Below the pieces are notes generated by a model, which searched no databases, had not been told where the DNA came from, and saw only the letters and a program-made list of their open reading frames with translations. Made by a program: the position numbers and the translations under genes. A stretch of DNA of 64,000 nucleotides, from NCBI GenBank assembly GCA_947625755.1, contig CANQPJ010000001.1, forward strand, positions 209,330-273,329. The letters are read 5' to 3'. Shown here one piece after another: positions 35,788 to 44,290 of this stretch (the stretch's first letter is position 1; each line of letters starts with the position of its first letter). Origin of the DNA: an uncultured Lachnospiraceae bacterium. GTDB taxonomy: Bacteria > Bacillota > Clostridia > Lachnospirales > Lachnospiraceae.

Positions 35788-35817
35788 CAAAAATCCCTGC
35801 ATCTAATGATGCAGGGA
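35788..35817 (-). terminator. Leader terminator of the pheST T-box
   Basis: TCCCTGCATC/GATGCAGGGA stem with a short loop followed on the minus strand by a run of five T (GGGATTTTTGC). Confidence 0.9.
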
Positions 35818-36040
35818 CGAAAAATCTAATTCCGCGGTACCACCCTAATTCTCACGAATTTGTGAACTCTTGTTATGCATAACGCGCATAAAACGTCATT
35901 AACTACTATTATTTCACTAATGCGGCTCCTGTGGGAAATTCGATACATTACCGTTACCTGAAAAACTTTCCAGCCAGTGCGTTTTTCTCTCTGAAGGAAT
36001 AGTCATGCTCTACTATGCACATTCATCGCCTTTTCACAAT
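35788..36040 (-). promoter_or_regulatory. T-box leader, phenylalanine-specific, upstream of pheST
   Basis: Minus strand: stem I with the AGAGAG element, a specifier region GTATCGAATTTCCCAC at about 35945-35931 offering TTT or TTC (both Phe; TTC at 35937-35935 most likely), the T-box AATTAGGGTGGTACCGCGG (35850-35832), and a terminator. Uncharged tRNA-Phe would switch on pheST. Confidence 0.93.
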
Positions 36041-36046
36041 GAAAAT

Positions 36047-36075
36047 ATTTTAGCATAGAAAAAAATCAGTGTCAA
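36047..36075 (-). promoter_or_regulatory. pheST promoter
   Basis: Minus strand TTGACA, 17-nt spacer, TAAAAT, placed about 7 nt before the predicted start of the T-box leader. Confidence 0.75.
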
Positions 36076-36087
36076 CCAAGGAATCTA

Positions 36088-37755
36088 TTAACTTACTTTA
36101 AACGAATCCGTATAAACAGTTGTATGCCGATTAAGTGCATCTGTCTTATCTTCATCGAAGTCATATGTTATATCAATCTGTACATTATATTTTACATTCT
36201 CTTCGATTTTGCTCATATCAAGCTTGAATGCTGTATTGGAAATTTTGCCAAAAGTAATTTCCTGAACCGTTTCTCCATTTTCCTTCGTAATTGTCACTCT
36301 TCCGTTCACAAATGTCTCCTCTTTATCACTTACGACAAACGCAAAAATCGTTGAGTCAAGTACACTGACTATGGAGACGTCATCTATGGTTGGAATGACA
36401 GATTTCAACACTTCGATTTTCGTAACATCAGTCACTTCAACATCACCACTTTGCACGAATTCTACGCTGGAAACTTTAATCTCTTTCTTTCCTGCTTCTG
36501 TTGGTGCAGGGAAACTTACAGTATAAACGTTGTCCATTTTCCCGGCTGTTGTAGGAATCTTAATTGAATTGACTGTAATATAACTGATTTTTTCTTTTGT
36601 ATTTGCCTGAATCGTATAAGTTGCCGTTAATTTCTGACCTTTATTTACATAGTATACCTCTTCCCCATTTGCATCCGTAATGGTACAATCTGCAATGGTC
36701 GCTTTGATTGGCACACGGATAATCTGATTGTACTGCTTCGTTTCTGTAACAATCCCGCCAACTCCAAGGTCGTATTGATACTCTACTTTTACTTTGTAAT
36801 CTCCTGCCTCACCGATATCAAATTCTACGGTATTCTTACCGCTCTCAATTTCTTTTTCTGCAATCGGATTGCCTTCATCATCCGTCAGATATGCTGTCAT
36901 CGTTTTCAGTGTGCTATCCATATCTTGTATTACAAACGCTACTGTTATTTTCGAATCTGAAAGCCCGGTCTCAATCTCATCTCCTAATACCGGTGTTTCC
37001 TTTAGCACGTCAACCTTTACTCTGTAGTCTGTCGGAATCTGTCTGCCATTATCCAGCACAATTCCGGTAATGATTATCTCCTGACTGCCCGCACTTTCCG
37101 GTGCCGGAACTGTCACACGGTAACGGCTTTCTTCTATCTGCTCTACATAATATTTCTGACTTCCTATAATAACGGAATTGATTTCCGCAATCGGTGTAAT
37201 CTCTATATTCAACTCTAAAACAATCAGTTCCCCTTTTTTTGGTGTATGATTATATTCCGAATCATTCTCAATATCACAAGTATAATCATTCGGAAGGGTT
37301 GGTGTTTCTAACGGTTCTGTTGTTGGCATTTCGCCGGGTTTTACCGTCGGAGATGTTTCCGGTTTATCATTGGGCTTAACAGTTGCCTGTGTCGTTGGCT
37401 TTTGGTCTGCCTGATTTGATGTCGGGCTCTTCTTTTTCTTTACAATAACCTTACATTTGAATTTTTTCTTCCCCACTTTTGCAATAATGGTTGTCTTCCC
37501 GGCTCTTCGGGCCTTTACAACGCCTTTTTTTGAAACTTTGGCAACCTTCATATTCTTTGATGACCATTTTACCCGAACACCTTTTGCTTTATTTTTTACC
37601 TTCAGTGTCTTTTTCTTTCCTACCGTCAAGATAATTTTTTTCTTATTCAGTCTCACATTTTTTGCTGCAGAAACATCTGTCGAAGTAATTGGTAACATAC
37701 TAATCACAAAAACTACTGTGAACAACACTGTGACGAATCTTTTGATACCGTTCAT
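36088..37755 (-). CDS. Secreted protein with Big_2 domain and duplicated beta-rich modules
   Basis: A signal peptide (GIKRFVTVLFTVVFVISMLPI, cleavage after SAA) leads to a basic Big_2-type domain (about 35-110; KVKWSSKNMKVAKVSKKGVVKA pattern) and a Pro/Thr linker (about 113-160). Two tandem copies of a roughly 190-residue module follow: compare RYRVTVPAPESAGSQEI with VYTVSFPAPTEAGKKEI, and KVDVLKETPVLGDEI with KIEVLKSVIPTIDDV. No sortase motif is seen, so anchoring, if any, is by the basic Big_2 domain. Likely an exported wall-associated or adhesive protein; ligand unknown. It follows another large secreted protein, from which a terminator separates it. Confidence 0.8.
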   Translation of the reverse strand: MNGIKRFVTVLFTVVFVISMLPITSTDVSAAKNVRLNKKKIILTVGKKKTLKVKNKAKGVRVKWSSKNMKVAKVSKKGVVKARRAGKTTIIAKVGKKKFKCKVIVKKKKSPTSNQADQKPTTQATVKPNDKPETSPTVKPGEMPTTEPLETPTLPNDYTCDIENDSEYNHTPKKGELIVLELNIEITPIAEINSVIIGSQKYYVEQIEESRYRVTVPAPESAGSQEIIITGIVLDNGRQIPTDYRVKVDVLKETPVLGDEIETGLSDSKITVAFVIQDMDSTLKTMTAYLTDDEGNPIAEKEIESGKNTVEFDIGEAGDYKVKVEYQYDLGVGGIVTETKQYNQIIRVPIKATIADCTITDANGEEVYYVNKGQKLTATYTIQANTKEKISYITVNSIKIPTTAGKMDNVYTVSFPAPTEAGKKEIKVSSVEFVQSGDVEVTDVTKIEVLKSVIPTIDDVSIVSVLDSTIFAFVVSDKEETFVNGRVTITKENGETVQEITFGKISNTAFKLDMSKIEENVKYNVQIDITYDFDEDKTDALNRHTTVYTDSFKVS

Positions 37756-37798
37756 ACAATCTTCCTCCTAAAAAATTTTTCACATTGCATAACGAATG

Positions 37799-37831
37799 CA
37801 AAAACGGGAAGCCTTTATCTATGGCTTCCCC
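37799..37831 (-). terminator. Terminator after the 1027-residue secreted protein gene
   Basis: GGGAAGCC/GGCTTCCC stem with a 9-nt loop, followed on the minus strand by GTTTTTGC. Confidence 0.75.
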
Positions 37832-37864
37832 ATTTTCGTTTTATATATCATATTGTGTCGGCAA

Positions 37865-37984
37865 CTAAACTTCCAGAGTGTCAGATGCTGTATCGATTGT
37901 TTTACTTTCCGAAACCTCTTCCACTGCTGGCACTGCCTGATGTACAATCCTTCTCTGTTGGCTTTTTACAATCAAAACGGCCCA
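37865..37984 (-). other. Open frame that may be the displaced C-terminus of the 1027-residue protein
   Basis: Directly beyond the stop of the 1027-residue gene, the -1 frame is open for 39 codons (IVKSQQRRIVHQAVPAVEEV, ending SDTLEV) and stops 34 nt before the terminator. It has no own ATG or RBS. One extra T in the TTTT run at the stop (CCGTTTTGA) would fuse it to the upstream gene. The composition looks protein-like, but a chance open frame of this size is not rare. Confidence 0.35.
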
Positions 37985-40900
37985 TTATAAACGCTTCCGT
38001 CATTACTATCTGAACTTCCGGCTCCGTTTGTTAATGCTGCCGGCGTATCACAGTAAATCAAAACATATTCTGTGCCTGCACTTAACCGAATCCAACCCGC
38101 GCTATATCTCTTGCCCGGATTTACTGATTTCTTTGTCAAAAGAATGTTTAAGTCGTTTAAGTTTTCTATACCAGCTGTCTTTAACGATGTTCCAAGCTTT
38201 ACATAATAAATATATGTACTCTCATCAATAATATATGGATTTGCATTCTGTCCATAGGCTTTTACAATATCTTGCTCGTAGTCATGTGTCTTAAATGGAT
38301 TTGAAGAATATATGACTCCAACCGCATCAATCGTAACCTGATCGTCTTCATCTATACTGTCTACAACTTGTTCTATTGCCTCATCAAACTTCACACTTGT
38401 CTTAAAACTTACGGTATGTCTTCCGTCACTCATATCCTTCTGAGACCAGTTTCCTTCTGTCGGTATGCTTGAAACCAGCTTATCAAAGGCCTTTACCCAG
38501 TTTGCACTTAAATCAATTGCAATGTCTTCAGTCTGTCCTTTTAATAATTCTTCCACCTGTGCCTTTGTGATTTCTTCTAATTTCTCACCATTATCAATAC
38601 TACTGCAGGTCCATCCTTCAAATGCCCATACCTTACTATCTTTATTAGGATTTGGAAGTTCAATCTTACCCGATTCCACACTTTCAATATTGATTTTCTT
38701 CAAATCAATCGCATTTAATTTACCTGCATATTTATTACTGCTGTAATTCAATGTAATGTTTATCAATTCAACTGTTACGTGAATGTTTAATTTCATGCTG
38801 GTTACTGATTGTATCGTGTAAATGCCTCTTGCATTAGCAGATATCGGTGTATCATTAACATCGACCTGTTTCACGCGATATCCCAAATCTGTCTTTATAT
38901 TAAACTGATAAGTATCGCCGTAATTTACCGGTCCTTCTGAAACATTTACTACATCTGCATGATCGTTCGTTTCATCCTCGATAGTAATTTCAACCGGAAT
39001 TTTCTCTACTGTAACTTTAATGGTCGTGTCCCCCGTCACTACGAACGAATAGTCTGTTCCTGAAGACTCAGCCCTCAAGTTTTCTGATTGCTGCGAAACT
39101 ATTTTCTCTACTTTTGTTATACGGTATCCGGTATCCGCAACCACACGGAACCTGAATGTCGTTCCATGTGCAATGCTATTTGTTGTACCTGTCGTTGTAC
39201 AGCTATATCCGGTATCATGCGGTAAAGTAACTTCATATGTGTTGATTGAAACTCCGTTTACCGTTATCTGGCGGTTAGACGTAACATTATCAACGGTATA
39301 GACACCATCTTTATCTTGTATCTCTACACCATCTACCAATACCTGTACTTTGCTGTTGGAATATGGCGAATCAAGATCTATTTTGAAGGAAATACTGTCC
39401 CCATGGCTCACGCTTTTGACTCCTGTAATAGTCTCATCACCATTTTGAGTCTTATATGTGACACCGGTTTGAGGTATGAATGTTACTCCGTATGTATTTT
39501 TTTCGCCTGATGTAACTGTTATTTTAATATTTCCATTAACAGATGGAATAATATATGTTCCTTCATTGACCGGACTAAGTGTTTTCTGATCCTTATCATC
39601 GACAGTATACTGAACGCTTGGTGCTCCATAACCTGTTTTTGATTTAACATGAAACTCATAACGAGTTCCCGCTTCTACTGTTGTGTTCAAATCACTTAAA
39701 ATCTCGTATCCATCCCCACTGTCACCCGACTCTATTTCAACAGTATACTTTTTCCTGACGGTTGTGACTGTAATATTCATCGCTTCAGTTACTTTGTTAA
39801 TCGTGCAAATCCAGTAATCGTCTTTTTTCACCAACTTCAGGTTGCCATCTTCGACCGTAAACGGTTCATTATTCGCATACACTGCGGTAATTTCATATCC
39901 GGCATCTGGGCCGACAACAAAGCTATGTGATGTTCCATAATCAACAGGAACCGATGCATCCAACGGTGTTTTATAACTGCCCTCTGACTCTTCATTCTTA
40001 TAAAACGACGCTCCTGCCGTCTGCGTATGTAAAATTCTGACCTGCTTGGTAGCGCCCGCAACAATGCTAATGGTAACATCTCCTGTGACATTTGAAAGCA
40101 TATATTGATTACTTCCGAGGTTATTAAGAGTCCCCTTATCTGATGTCACTAGTGTTACTACCGGAGGCTCTGCATTTTCATTGGGAAGGACATAAAATGA
40201 ATAATTTCCTCCATGTGGTATGGATGACTGACTCCACATATTGCTTCCCGGAATAATTATATAATTCTTCTCAGCTGGTTCTTGAAATGTCAGGCTATAT
40301 GTCTTTTCTCTGCTTGATACTGTAATCGTCGTCGGTCCTGTTACATTATATTTATATGTATACTCATCACCGTCAGAAGACTCTTCTGAAACGGTTTTAT
40401 TATTTATCATAACTACTGGAACTACATTTTTCCCGGGAGTTATTGCTACTTTAAATGTAATCTCGCCTGCCGGACAAGAAACAGTCTTTCCTGAAAGACT
40501 CTCTCCCCTATCATCCGTAATTGTATAATCATCACCATCAAACGGATACTCTACATCATATTTAACAACTCCGGCTTTCAAATTGAAACTAATATCACCT
40601 GTTCCCAGACTCAAATTAATACTAATTTTATAATTGGGGTCAGCTTCATAACCTGTATTTGACACCGACTGTATGGAAAGGGTATTCCTCTTATATCCTG
40701 TAAGACTATCAATTTTCGGCATTGCCTCTGCCTTAACATAAAATGTAAGACTTGAACTAGACCATGCTTCCGCTTCGTCAGGATATTCTACAACTAATGT
40801 TTTTGTTGACTGTTGATATGTATACGAATAATTTGTTGCAGGCATTTTTTCATCTGGAACCTCTGTAACATCGTATCCGTCTTCATCCACCAGCGTGTAT

Positions 40901-41055
40901 CCCTCTTCTAACTGTATCGTAATCTTTTTAACAGCCGTTGCTGCCGCTCCTGCCCTATTTACCGGCCATGATATTGCCGTAACACAAATTATAATCGCAC
41001 ATAGAATCGCTGTGAGTTTTTTCTCAATGACTCTTGTTTTACGCTTTTTATTCAT
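37972..41055 (-). CDS. Large secreted repeat protein (tandem beta-rich modules)
   Basis: A 1027-residue exported protein with N-terminal basic residues and a hydrophobic signal (LTAILCAIIICVTAISWPV, cleavage near AGA). Most of the chain is built of about seven degenerate modules of 75-90 residues. Each has a pattern like HG..Y.F.V....GY....V.......L.....Y.I..VT....I.V (for example SHSFVVGPDAGYEI, RYEFHVKSKTGYGA, TFRFRVVADTGYRI). A short InlB/Flg_new-like stretch SNKYAGKLNAIDL...WAFEGWTC occurs near 800. No LPXTG, SLH or cell-wall repeat is seen, and the end GSVYNGPF is abrupt (see the displaced frame). AGGAGG precedes the ATG. Function is likely surface or extracellular binding; unproven. Confidence 0.82.
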   Translation of the reverse strand: MNKKRKTRVIEKKLTAILCAIIICVTAISWPVNRAGAAATAVKKITIQLEEGYTLVDEDGYDVTEVPDEKMPATNYSYTYQQSTKTLVVEYPDEAEAWSSSSLTFYVKAEAMPKIDSLTGYKRNTLSIQSVSNTGYEADPNYKISINLSLGTGDISFNLKAGVVKYDVEYPFDGDDYTITDDRGESLSGKTVSCPAGEITFKVAITPGKNVVPVVMINNKTVSEESSDGDEYTYKYNVTGPTTITVSSREKTYSLTFQEPAEKNYIIIPGSNMWSQSSIPHGGNYSFYVLPNENAEPPVVTLVTSDKGTLNNLGSNQYMLSNVTGDVTISIVAGATKQVRILHTQTAGASFYKNEESEGSYKTPLDASVPVDYGTSHSFVVGPDAGYEITAVYANNEPFTVEDGNLKLVKKDDYWICTINKVTEAMNITVTTVRKKYTVEIESGDSGDGYEILSDLNTTVEAGTRYEFHVKSKTGYGAPSVQYTVDDKDQKTLSPVNEGTYIIPSVNGNIKITVTSGEKNTYGVTFIPQTGVTYKTQNGDETITGVKSVSHGDSISFKIDLDSPYSNSKVQVLVDGVEIQDKDGVYTVDNVTSNRQITVNGVSINTYEVTLPHDTGYSCTTTGTTNSIAHGTTFRFRVVADTGYRITKVEKIVSQQSENLRAESSGTDYSFVVTGDTTIKVTVEKIPVEITIEDETNDHADVVNVSEGPVNYGDTYQFNIKTDLGYRVKQVDVNDTPISANARGIYTIQSVTSMKLNIHVTVELINITLNYSSNKYAGKLNAIDLKKINIESVESGKIELPNPNKDSKVWAFEGWTCSSIDNGEKLEEITKAQVEELLKGQTEDIAIDLSANWVKAFDKLVSSIPTEGNWSQKDMSDGRHTVSFKTSVKFDEAIEQVVDSIDEDDQVTIDAVGVIYSSNPFKTHDYEQDIVKAYGQNANPYIIDESTYIYYVKLGTSLKTAGIENLNDLNILLTKKSVNPGKRYSAGWIRLSAGTEYVLIYCDTPAALTNGAGSSDSNDGSVYNGPF

Positions 41056-41173
41056 TTTAATAAACCTCCTGTTTCTACTGGTATATAATCCGTCTTTCTT
41101 TTCTTAATCTTATTATACTCCCAATTGCTAAATAGCATAGGTATAAATTTCCTGATGCGAAGACATCACTTTA

Positions 41174-41323
41174 TTATAAATCCATATCCTGTACATCTGG
41201 ATGGCTTCCTTCATCAAGCGGATCGTTGTCGTCTCCTCCGCCCACAGGAATATCCCACATGATGCCACTTCTCAATTCAAATCTTGTAATTTCTACAGTT
41301 GGTGTTAAATAATGTTTTTTCAT
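41174..41323 (-). CDS. Small acidic-tailed peptide of unknown function (49 residues)
   Basis: I prefer the ATG at 41323 (AAAGGA upstream) to the 81-residue frame in the track, whose own ATG lacks an RBS. The product starts MKKHYLTPTVEITRFELRSG, continues IMWDIPVGGGDDND and ends EGSHPDVQDMDL. It is basic/amphipathic at the N-terminus, with a GGG and a strongly acidic tail, no Cys and no signal peptide. This layout resembles small leader-plus-core peptides but also many anonymous short proteins. It lies 118 nt upstream of the 1027-residue gene on the same strand with no terminator between, so they may be cotranscribed. Confidence 0.6.
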   Translation of the reverse strand: MKKHYLTPTVEITRFELRSGIMWDIPVGGGDDNDPLDEGSHPDVQDMDL

Positions 41324-41461
41324 AATTTTATCTTTTCCTTTCTTTCCTTTCTGATGAACAACCTGTACGCATTCATTTCTGACAACATCATAACTTTTCG
41401 ATGGCAACATCATTTTCATGTATTATTACTCAACGTTATGATATTAAAGGCAGTCAGTATA

Positions 41462-41490
41462 TTATTAACATAATATATAGACTATGTCAA
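41462..41490 (-). promoter_or_regulatory. Candidate promoter of the small peptide gene
   Basis: Minus strand TTGACA, 17-nt spacer, TAATAA. The -35 is perfect, the -10 weak. It would give a leader of about 130 nt before the 49-residue frame. Confidence 0.4.
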
Positions 41491-41677
41491 TGGAAAATTT
41501 AGAAAAAAAATTATATTCTAAATGTCAAGTTTTCCTGACAGGATGCAGGTATTACAATGTACAATTTGTCGTTCATTTCAATTATTGTTTGTTTATGGAA
41601 AAAATGTTATAATTCGTACATATAATATTACATAACCCCCATATACTATACTTTAAAGAAATATTGGAGTATCAGCT

Positions 41678-42541
41678 ATGAAAAAAAGATTAATGACATT
41701 CATATTAAAAATATATGATTTTTGTATCAGAATGACCAGAGACCGTGTAGGAATTTATACTGCCCAGGCTTCATTCTTTATTATTTTGTCAATCTTTCCT
41801 TTTTTGCTGCTTTTTTTAAATATTATTGGTATGACAAACATAAGCTCTGACTCCATTATTCAAATGTTAAATATATATGCACCTGAAACAGTGAAACCTC
41901 TTCTTATCCAAATTATCAAAGAATTATATACACATGTCTCCGGCACAATCATTTCCATTACAGCTATTATGGCAATATGGTCTGCTTCAAAAGGTGTTCT
42001 ATCGCTCATGTTTGGTTTGTATGAAATCAGCAAAATTCATCTAAACAGAAATTATTTTGTGTCCAGATTTATTTCTATGCTGTATACTATTTTATTTGTA
42101 TTCGCAATTATTATCACTATGGTTTTGCTGGTATTTGGCAACAGCATTTTCAAATTTCTGATTTCTTTTTTACCTTTTTTAAAAGAAATCAGTGTGTTCA
42201 CTTTAATTTTAAGATACTTGGTTTCTTTCCTGATACTTTCTATATTTTTCAGTATCATCTACAAAATTGCAAATTTTAAATTATCTACGGTTCGCAAAAC
42301 AATCCCCGGAGCTATGTTTAGTTCTCTTGGCTGGTTGGTTTTCTCTTATGTTTTTTCTATCTATATTGATAATTTTTCCAATATGTCTTATATGTATGGA
42401 AGTTTAACAGCTGTTATCATCATGATGCTTTGGATTTACTTTTGTATCTACATTTTCTTTATCGGCGCTGAAATAAATAAAAAACTTTACCCGGAAACAG
42501 AGGCAAAGTTTTTTCAATCACGCAATATTTCTGAAAAATAA
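41678..42541 (+). CDS. YihY/BrkB-family inner-membrane protein
   Basis: A polytopic membrane protein of 287 residues with about six hydrophobic spans (around 28-50, 90-112, 128-150, 175-197, 212-232, 240-265). The family hallmark RVGIYTAQASFFIILSIFPFLLLFLNIIG is near the N-terminus, and the late segment YGSLTAVIIMMLWIYFCIYIFFIGAEINK is typical. Once called ribonuclease BN by mistake in the family; real function is unknown. It is a single plus-strand gene convergent with the SpoIID-family gene, whose end lies 2 nt away, and a TATAAT-like box stands about 60 nt upstream. Confidence 0.88.
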   Translation: MKKRLMTFILKIYDFCIRMTRDRVGIYTAQASFFIILSIFPFLLLFLNIIGMTNISSDSIIQMLNIYAPETVKPLLIQIIKELYTHVSGTIISITAIMAIWSASKGVLSLMFGLYEISKIHLNRNYFVSRFISMLYTILFVFAIIITMVLLVFGNSIFKFLISFLPFLKEISVFTLILRYLVSFLILSIFFSIIYKIANFKLSTVRKTIPGAMFSSLGWLVFSYVFSIYIDNFSNMSYMYGSLTAVIIMMLWIYFCIYIFFIGAEINKKLYPETEAKFFQSRNISEK

Positions 42542-42543
42542 AG

Positions 42544-43911
42544 TTACAATTCCGTAAGCTGTACTTTATCGTAAAATCTTTTTAATATATTATCAAATGT
42601 CTTCTTTTCTTTTGCCAGTTCGATTGCAGCATTCTGGCTCATTCCGCTTCCATGCCCAAAACCTCCGCCATATATTTTAAAACCATTGCTCTGTTTTTCT
42701 ATATAAATAAAAGCACTGGGAAGCATATCCAATCCGGTTCTGTTTTCTCCATTATTCAGCTGGATTTTCGCATATACGGAACACAATGCCTTTCTTATGT
42801 CATTTTGCTTATTCATAATTATTTGTTTTTCACTTCCATATACAGTAATCTGTGATGCAATTCCCCCTACGCCACGCGAATTGATTTCAATTTGTTTTAC
42901 TTTTCCTATATTACTTCCGGTCAGAGCATAAATACTGTTTACAATTTGTTCAGAAGTCAGTTTTGTTTCCCATCGGAAAAAAGGATAGCTACTTTCATAT
43001 GCTTTTGGACAACTCATAATAAACTTTTTAAACGTATTATGTGACATTAAATTCTGTGCTTTTGTCTTTGTAATATTTTCTCCTTTTAAATAGATTTTCT
43101 TATCTTTTCCCCATATTTTATAATCTGTAGTATATCCACAGGAAGTAGAAAAGTAATATGCATTAATCAGTCTGCCTTTATATTTCATAACAATTCCTGA
43201 CGTTTCAGAAGCTGCTTTATAGCATTTTTCTCCTGCTCTGATCCTATTGTATACCTGAAATTCTGTACTATCATCTGCGACAGCATTATACTTTCTGTAT
43301 TCTTTTGCCTTTGATTTTAAAATATATGTTCTTGCACAAACTGCCTGTGCTTTTAACGCCTCTATCGGTGCCTCTTCTCCCATCTCACTGGAGATTACTC
43401 CTGCAATGTATTCTTCCAGTTCAACGTGATTAACAAGAACCAGCCCCTTCGCGGTTTTATATACATAAAATACACCAGAGTATGTAGGAGATGCATTCTC
43501 AATATTATGTCCAACCAGACGCATTCTTTTTTTTGAGCTGATTTTCAATACATGACTCTTATTAAAATATCGGCTTTTACTGCCTATGTTTACATGTTTC
43601 GCATTTGTTTTATTTCTATAATTTTTTCCATAATATATATCTATATTTTCACTTTTTATTTCTAAATTACCATGATAAATAGATTGGTAATCATTACTCA
43701 TAATAACAATATTGACATATTTTTTCTGATGAGTTTTTTTATTTTGTTGAATATTTTTTTCGTTTTTCGGTTTCGCATTTGCTGTAAGTGCGGTTTTCGT
43801 TCCCTTATCCTCTAATTTTTTTATCTTTATAATTGCCTCCTGACAGCTATAATTTAATATAGAAACACTTAACGCGATAATACAAGATAGAGCCATCAAT
43901 ATTTTTTTCAT
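42544..43911 (-). CDS. SpoIID/LytB-domain protein
   Basis: Secreted or membrane-attached wall enzyme of the SpoIID family (lytic transglycosylase acting on peptide-free glycan in spore engulfment). The 455-residue protein has an N-terminal hydrophobic segment (ILMALSCIIALSVSIL) followed by a low-complexity Lys/Asn stretch. The SpoIID core starts near 165: AGVISSEMGEEAPIEALKAQAVCARTY contains the conserved catalytic Glu (about 178). The motifs DSTEFQVY, YYFSTSCGYT and GFGHGSGMSQNAAIELA close the domain. It may be the sporulation SpoIID or a vegetative LytB-like relative; SpoIIM/SpoIIP/SpoIIQ genes are not nearby, so this stays open. Confidence 0.88.
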   Translation of the reverse strand: MKKILMALSCIIALSVSILNYSCQEAIIKIKKLEDKGTKTALTANAKPKNEKNIQQNKKTHQKKYVNIVIMSNDYQSIYHGNLEIKSENIDIYYGKNYRNKTNAKHVNIGSKSRYFNKSHVLKISSKKRMRLVGHNIENASPTYSGVFYVYKTAKGLVLVNHVELEEYIAGVISSEMGEEAPIEALKAQAVCARTYILKSKAKEYRKYNAVADDSTEFQVYNRIRAGEKCYKAASETSGIVMKYKGRLINAYYFSTSCGYTTDYKIWGKDKKIYLKGENITKTKAQNLMSHNTFKKFIMSCPKAYESSYPFFRWETKLTSEQIVNSIYALTGSNIGKVKQIEINSRGVGGIASQITVYGSEKQIIMNKQNDIRKALCSVYAKIQLNNGENRTGLDMLPSAFIYIEKQSNGFKIYGGGFGHGSGMSQNAAIELAKEKKTFDNILKRFYDKVQLTEL

Positions 43912-43995
43912 TTCTCTTCACCTGCCTATACTTATATAGTATATTCATCTTCTGTATGAAATAATCTATTGATTTCATGCAAGTTTCCCCTAACA

Positions 43996-44028
43996 TAAAA
44001 AGAACGCAACATATAACAATGCTGCGTT
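43996..44028 (-). terminator. Terminator of the 6S-like RNA
   Basis: On the minus strand AACGCAGCAT pairs with ATGTTGCGTT (one G-U pair, 6-nt loop), followed by CTTTTTATG; it stands between the RNA and the SpoIID-family gene. Confidence 0.8.
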
Positions 44029-44039
44029 TTCTTCTTATG

Positions 44040-44212
44040 TATACCTGAGGTGTCGTCCTGTGTTTTGAGTCCTAGCACAAGCCAGGTGGGCAACCGCATC
44101 TAAAGTTACTGTTTTCCACTAAAATGAGGCTTGACATCCCTTTAGAAATATAGGAATCCCTTTCATCAAACTGTAGGTTCAAAATTAACAGGTTCCTTAA
44201 CACTTCAGGCAC
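44040..44212 (-). ncRNA. ssrS: Probable 6S RNA
   Basis: The 379-bp gap between the SpoIID-family gene and pckA has no ORF but has a consensus-like promoter and a terminator framing about 170 nt. The ends pair: GTGCCTGAAGTGTTAAGG at the 5' side with GACGACACCTCAGG at the 3' side. This mirrors the 6S closing stem (compare E. coli CTGAGATGTT and GGCGGCATCTC). A long, largely double-stranded middle is plausible. 6S RNA mimics an open promoter and holds RNA polymerase in slow growth. It has not been folded by program; a covariance search would settle it. A cis-regulator of the SpoIID gene is less likely because of the strong terminator before it. Confidence 0.68.
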
Positions 44213-44216
44213 TTTT

Positions 44217-44245
44217 ATTATAATCTATCAGACATAGTTTTGCAA
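44217..44245 (-). promoter_or_regulatory. Promoter of the 6S-like RNA
   Basis: Minus strand TTGCAA, 17-nt spacer, TATAAT, with the RNA 5' end predicted 6-8 nt downstream. Confidence 0.7.
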
Positions 44246-44290
44246 TAATTTTCAATAGGCAAATTCTGTGATTTTTCGTTAATATTCTAC

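Noticed and set aside
37972-41055. Sortase (LPXTG) anchor in the large secreted proteins
   Set aside because: No LPXTG-hydrophobic-basic tail is found in frame or in the displaced frame.
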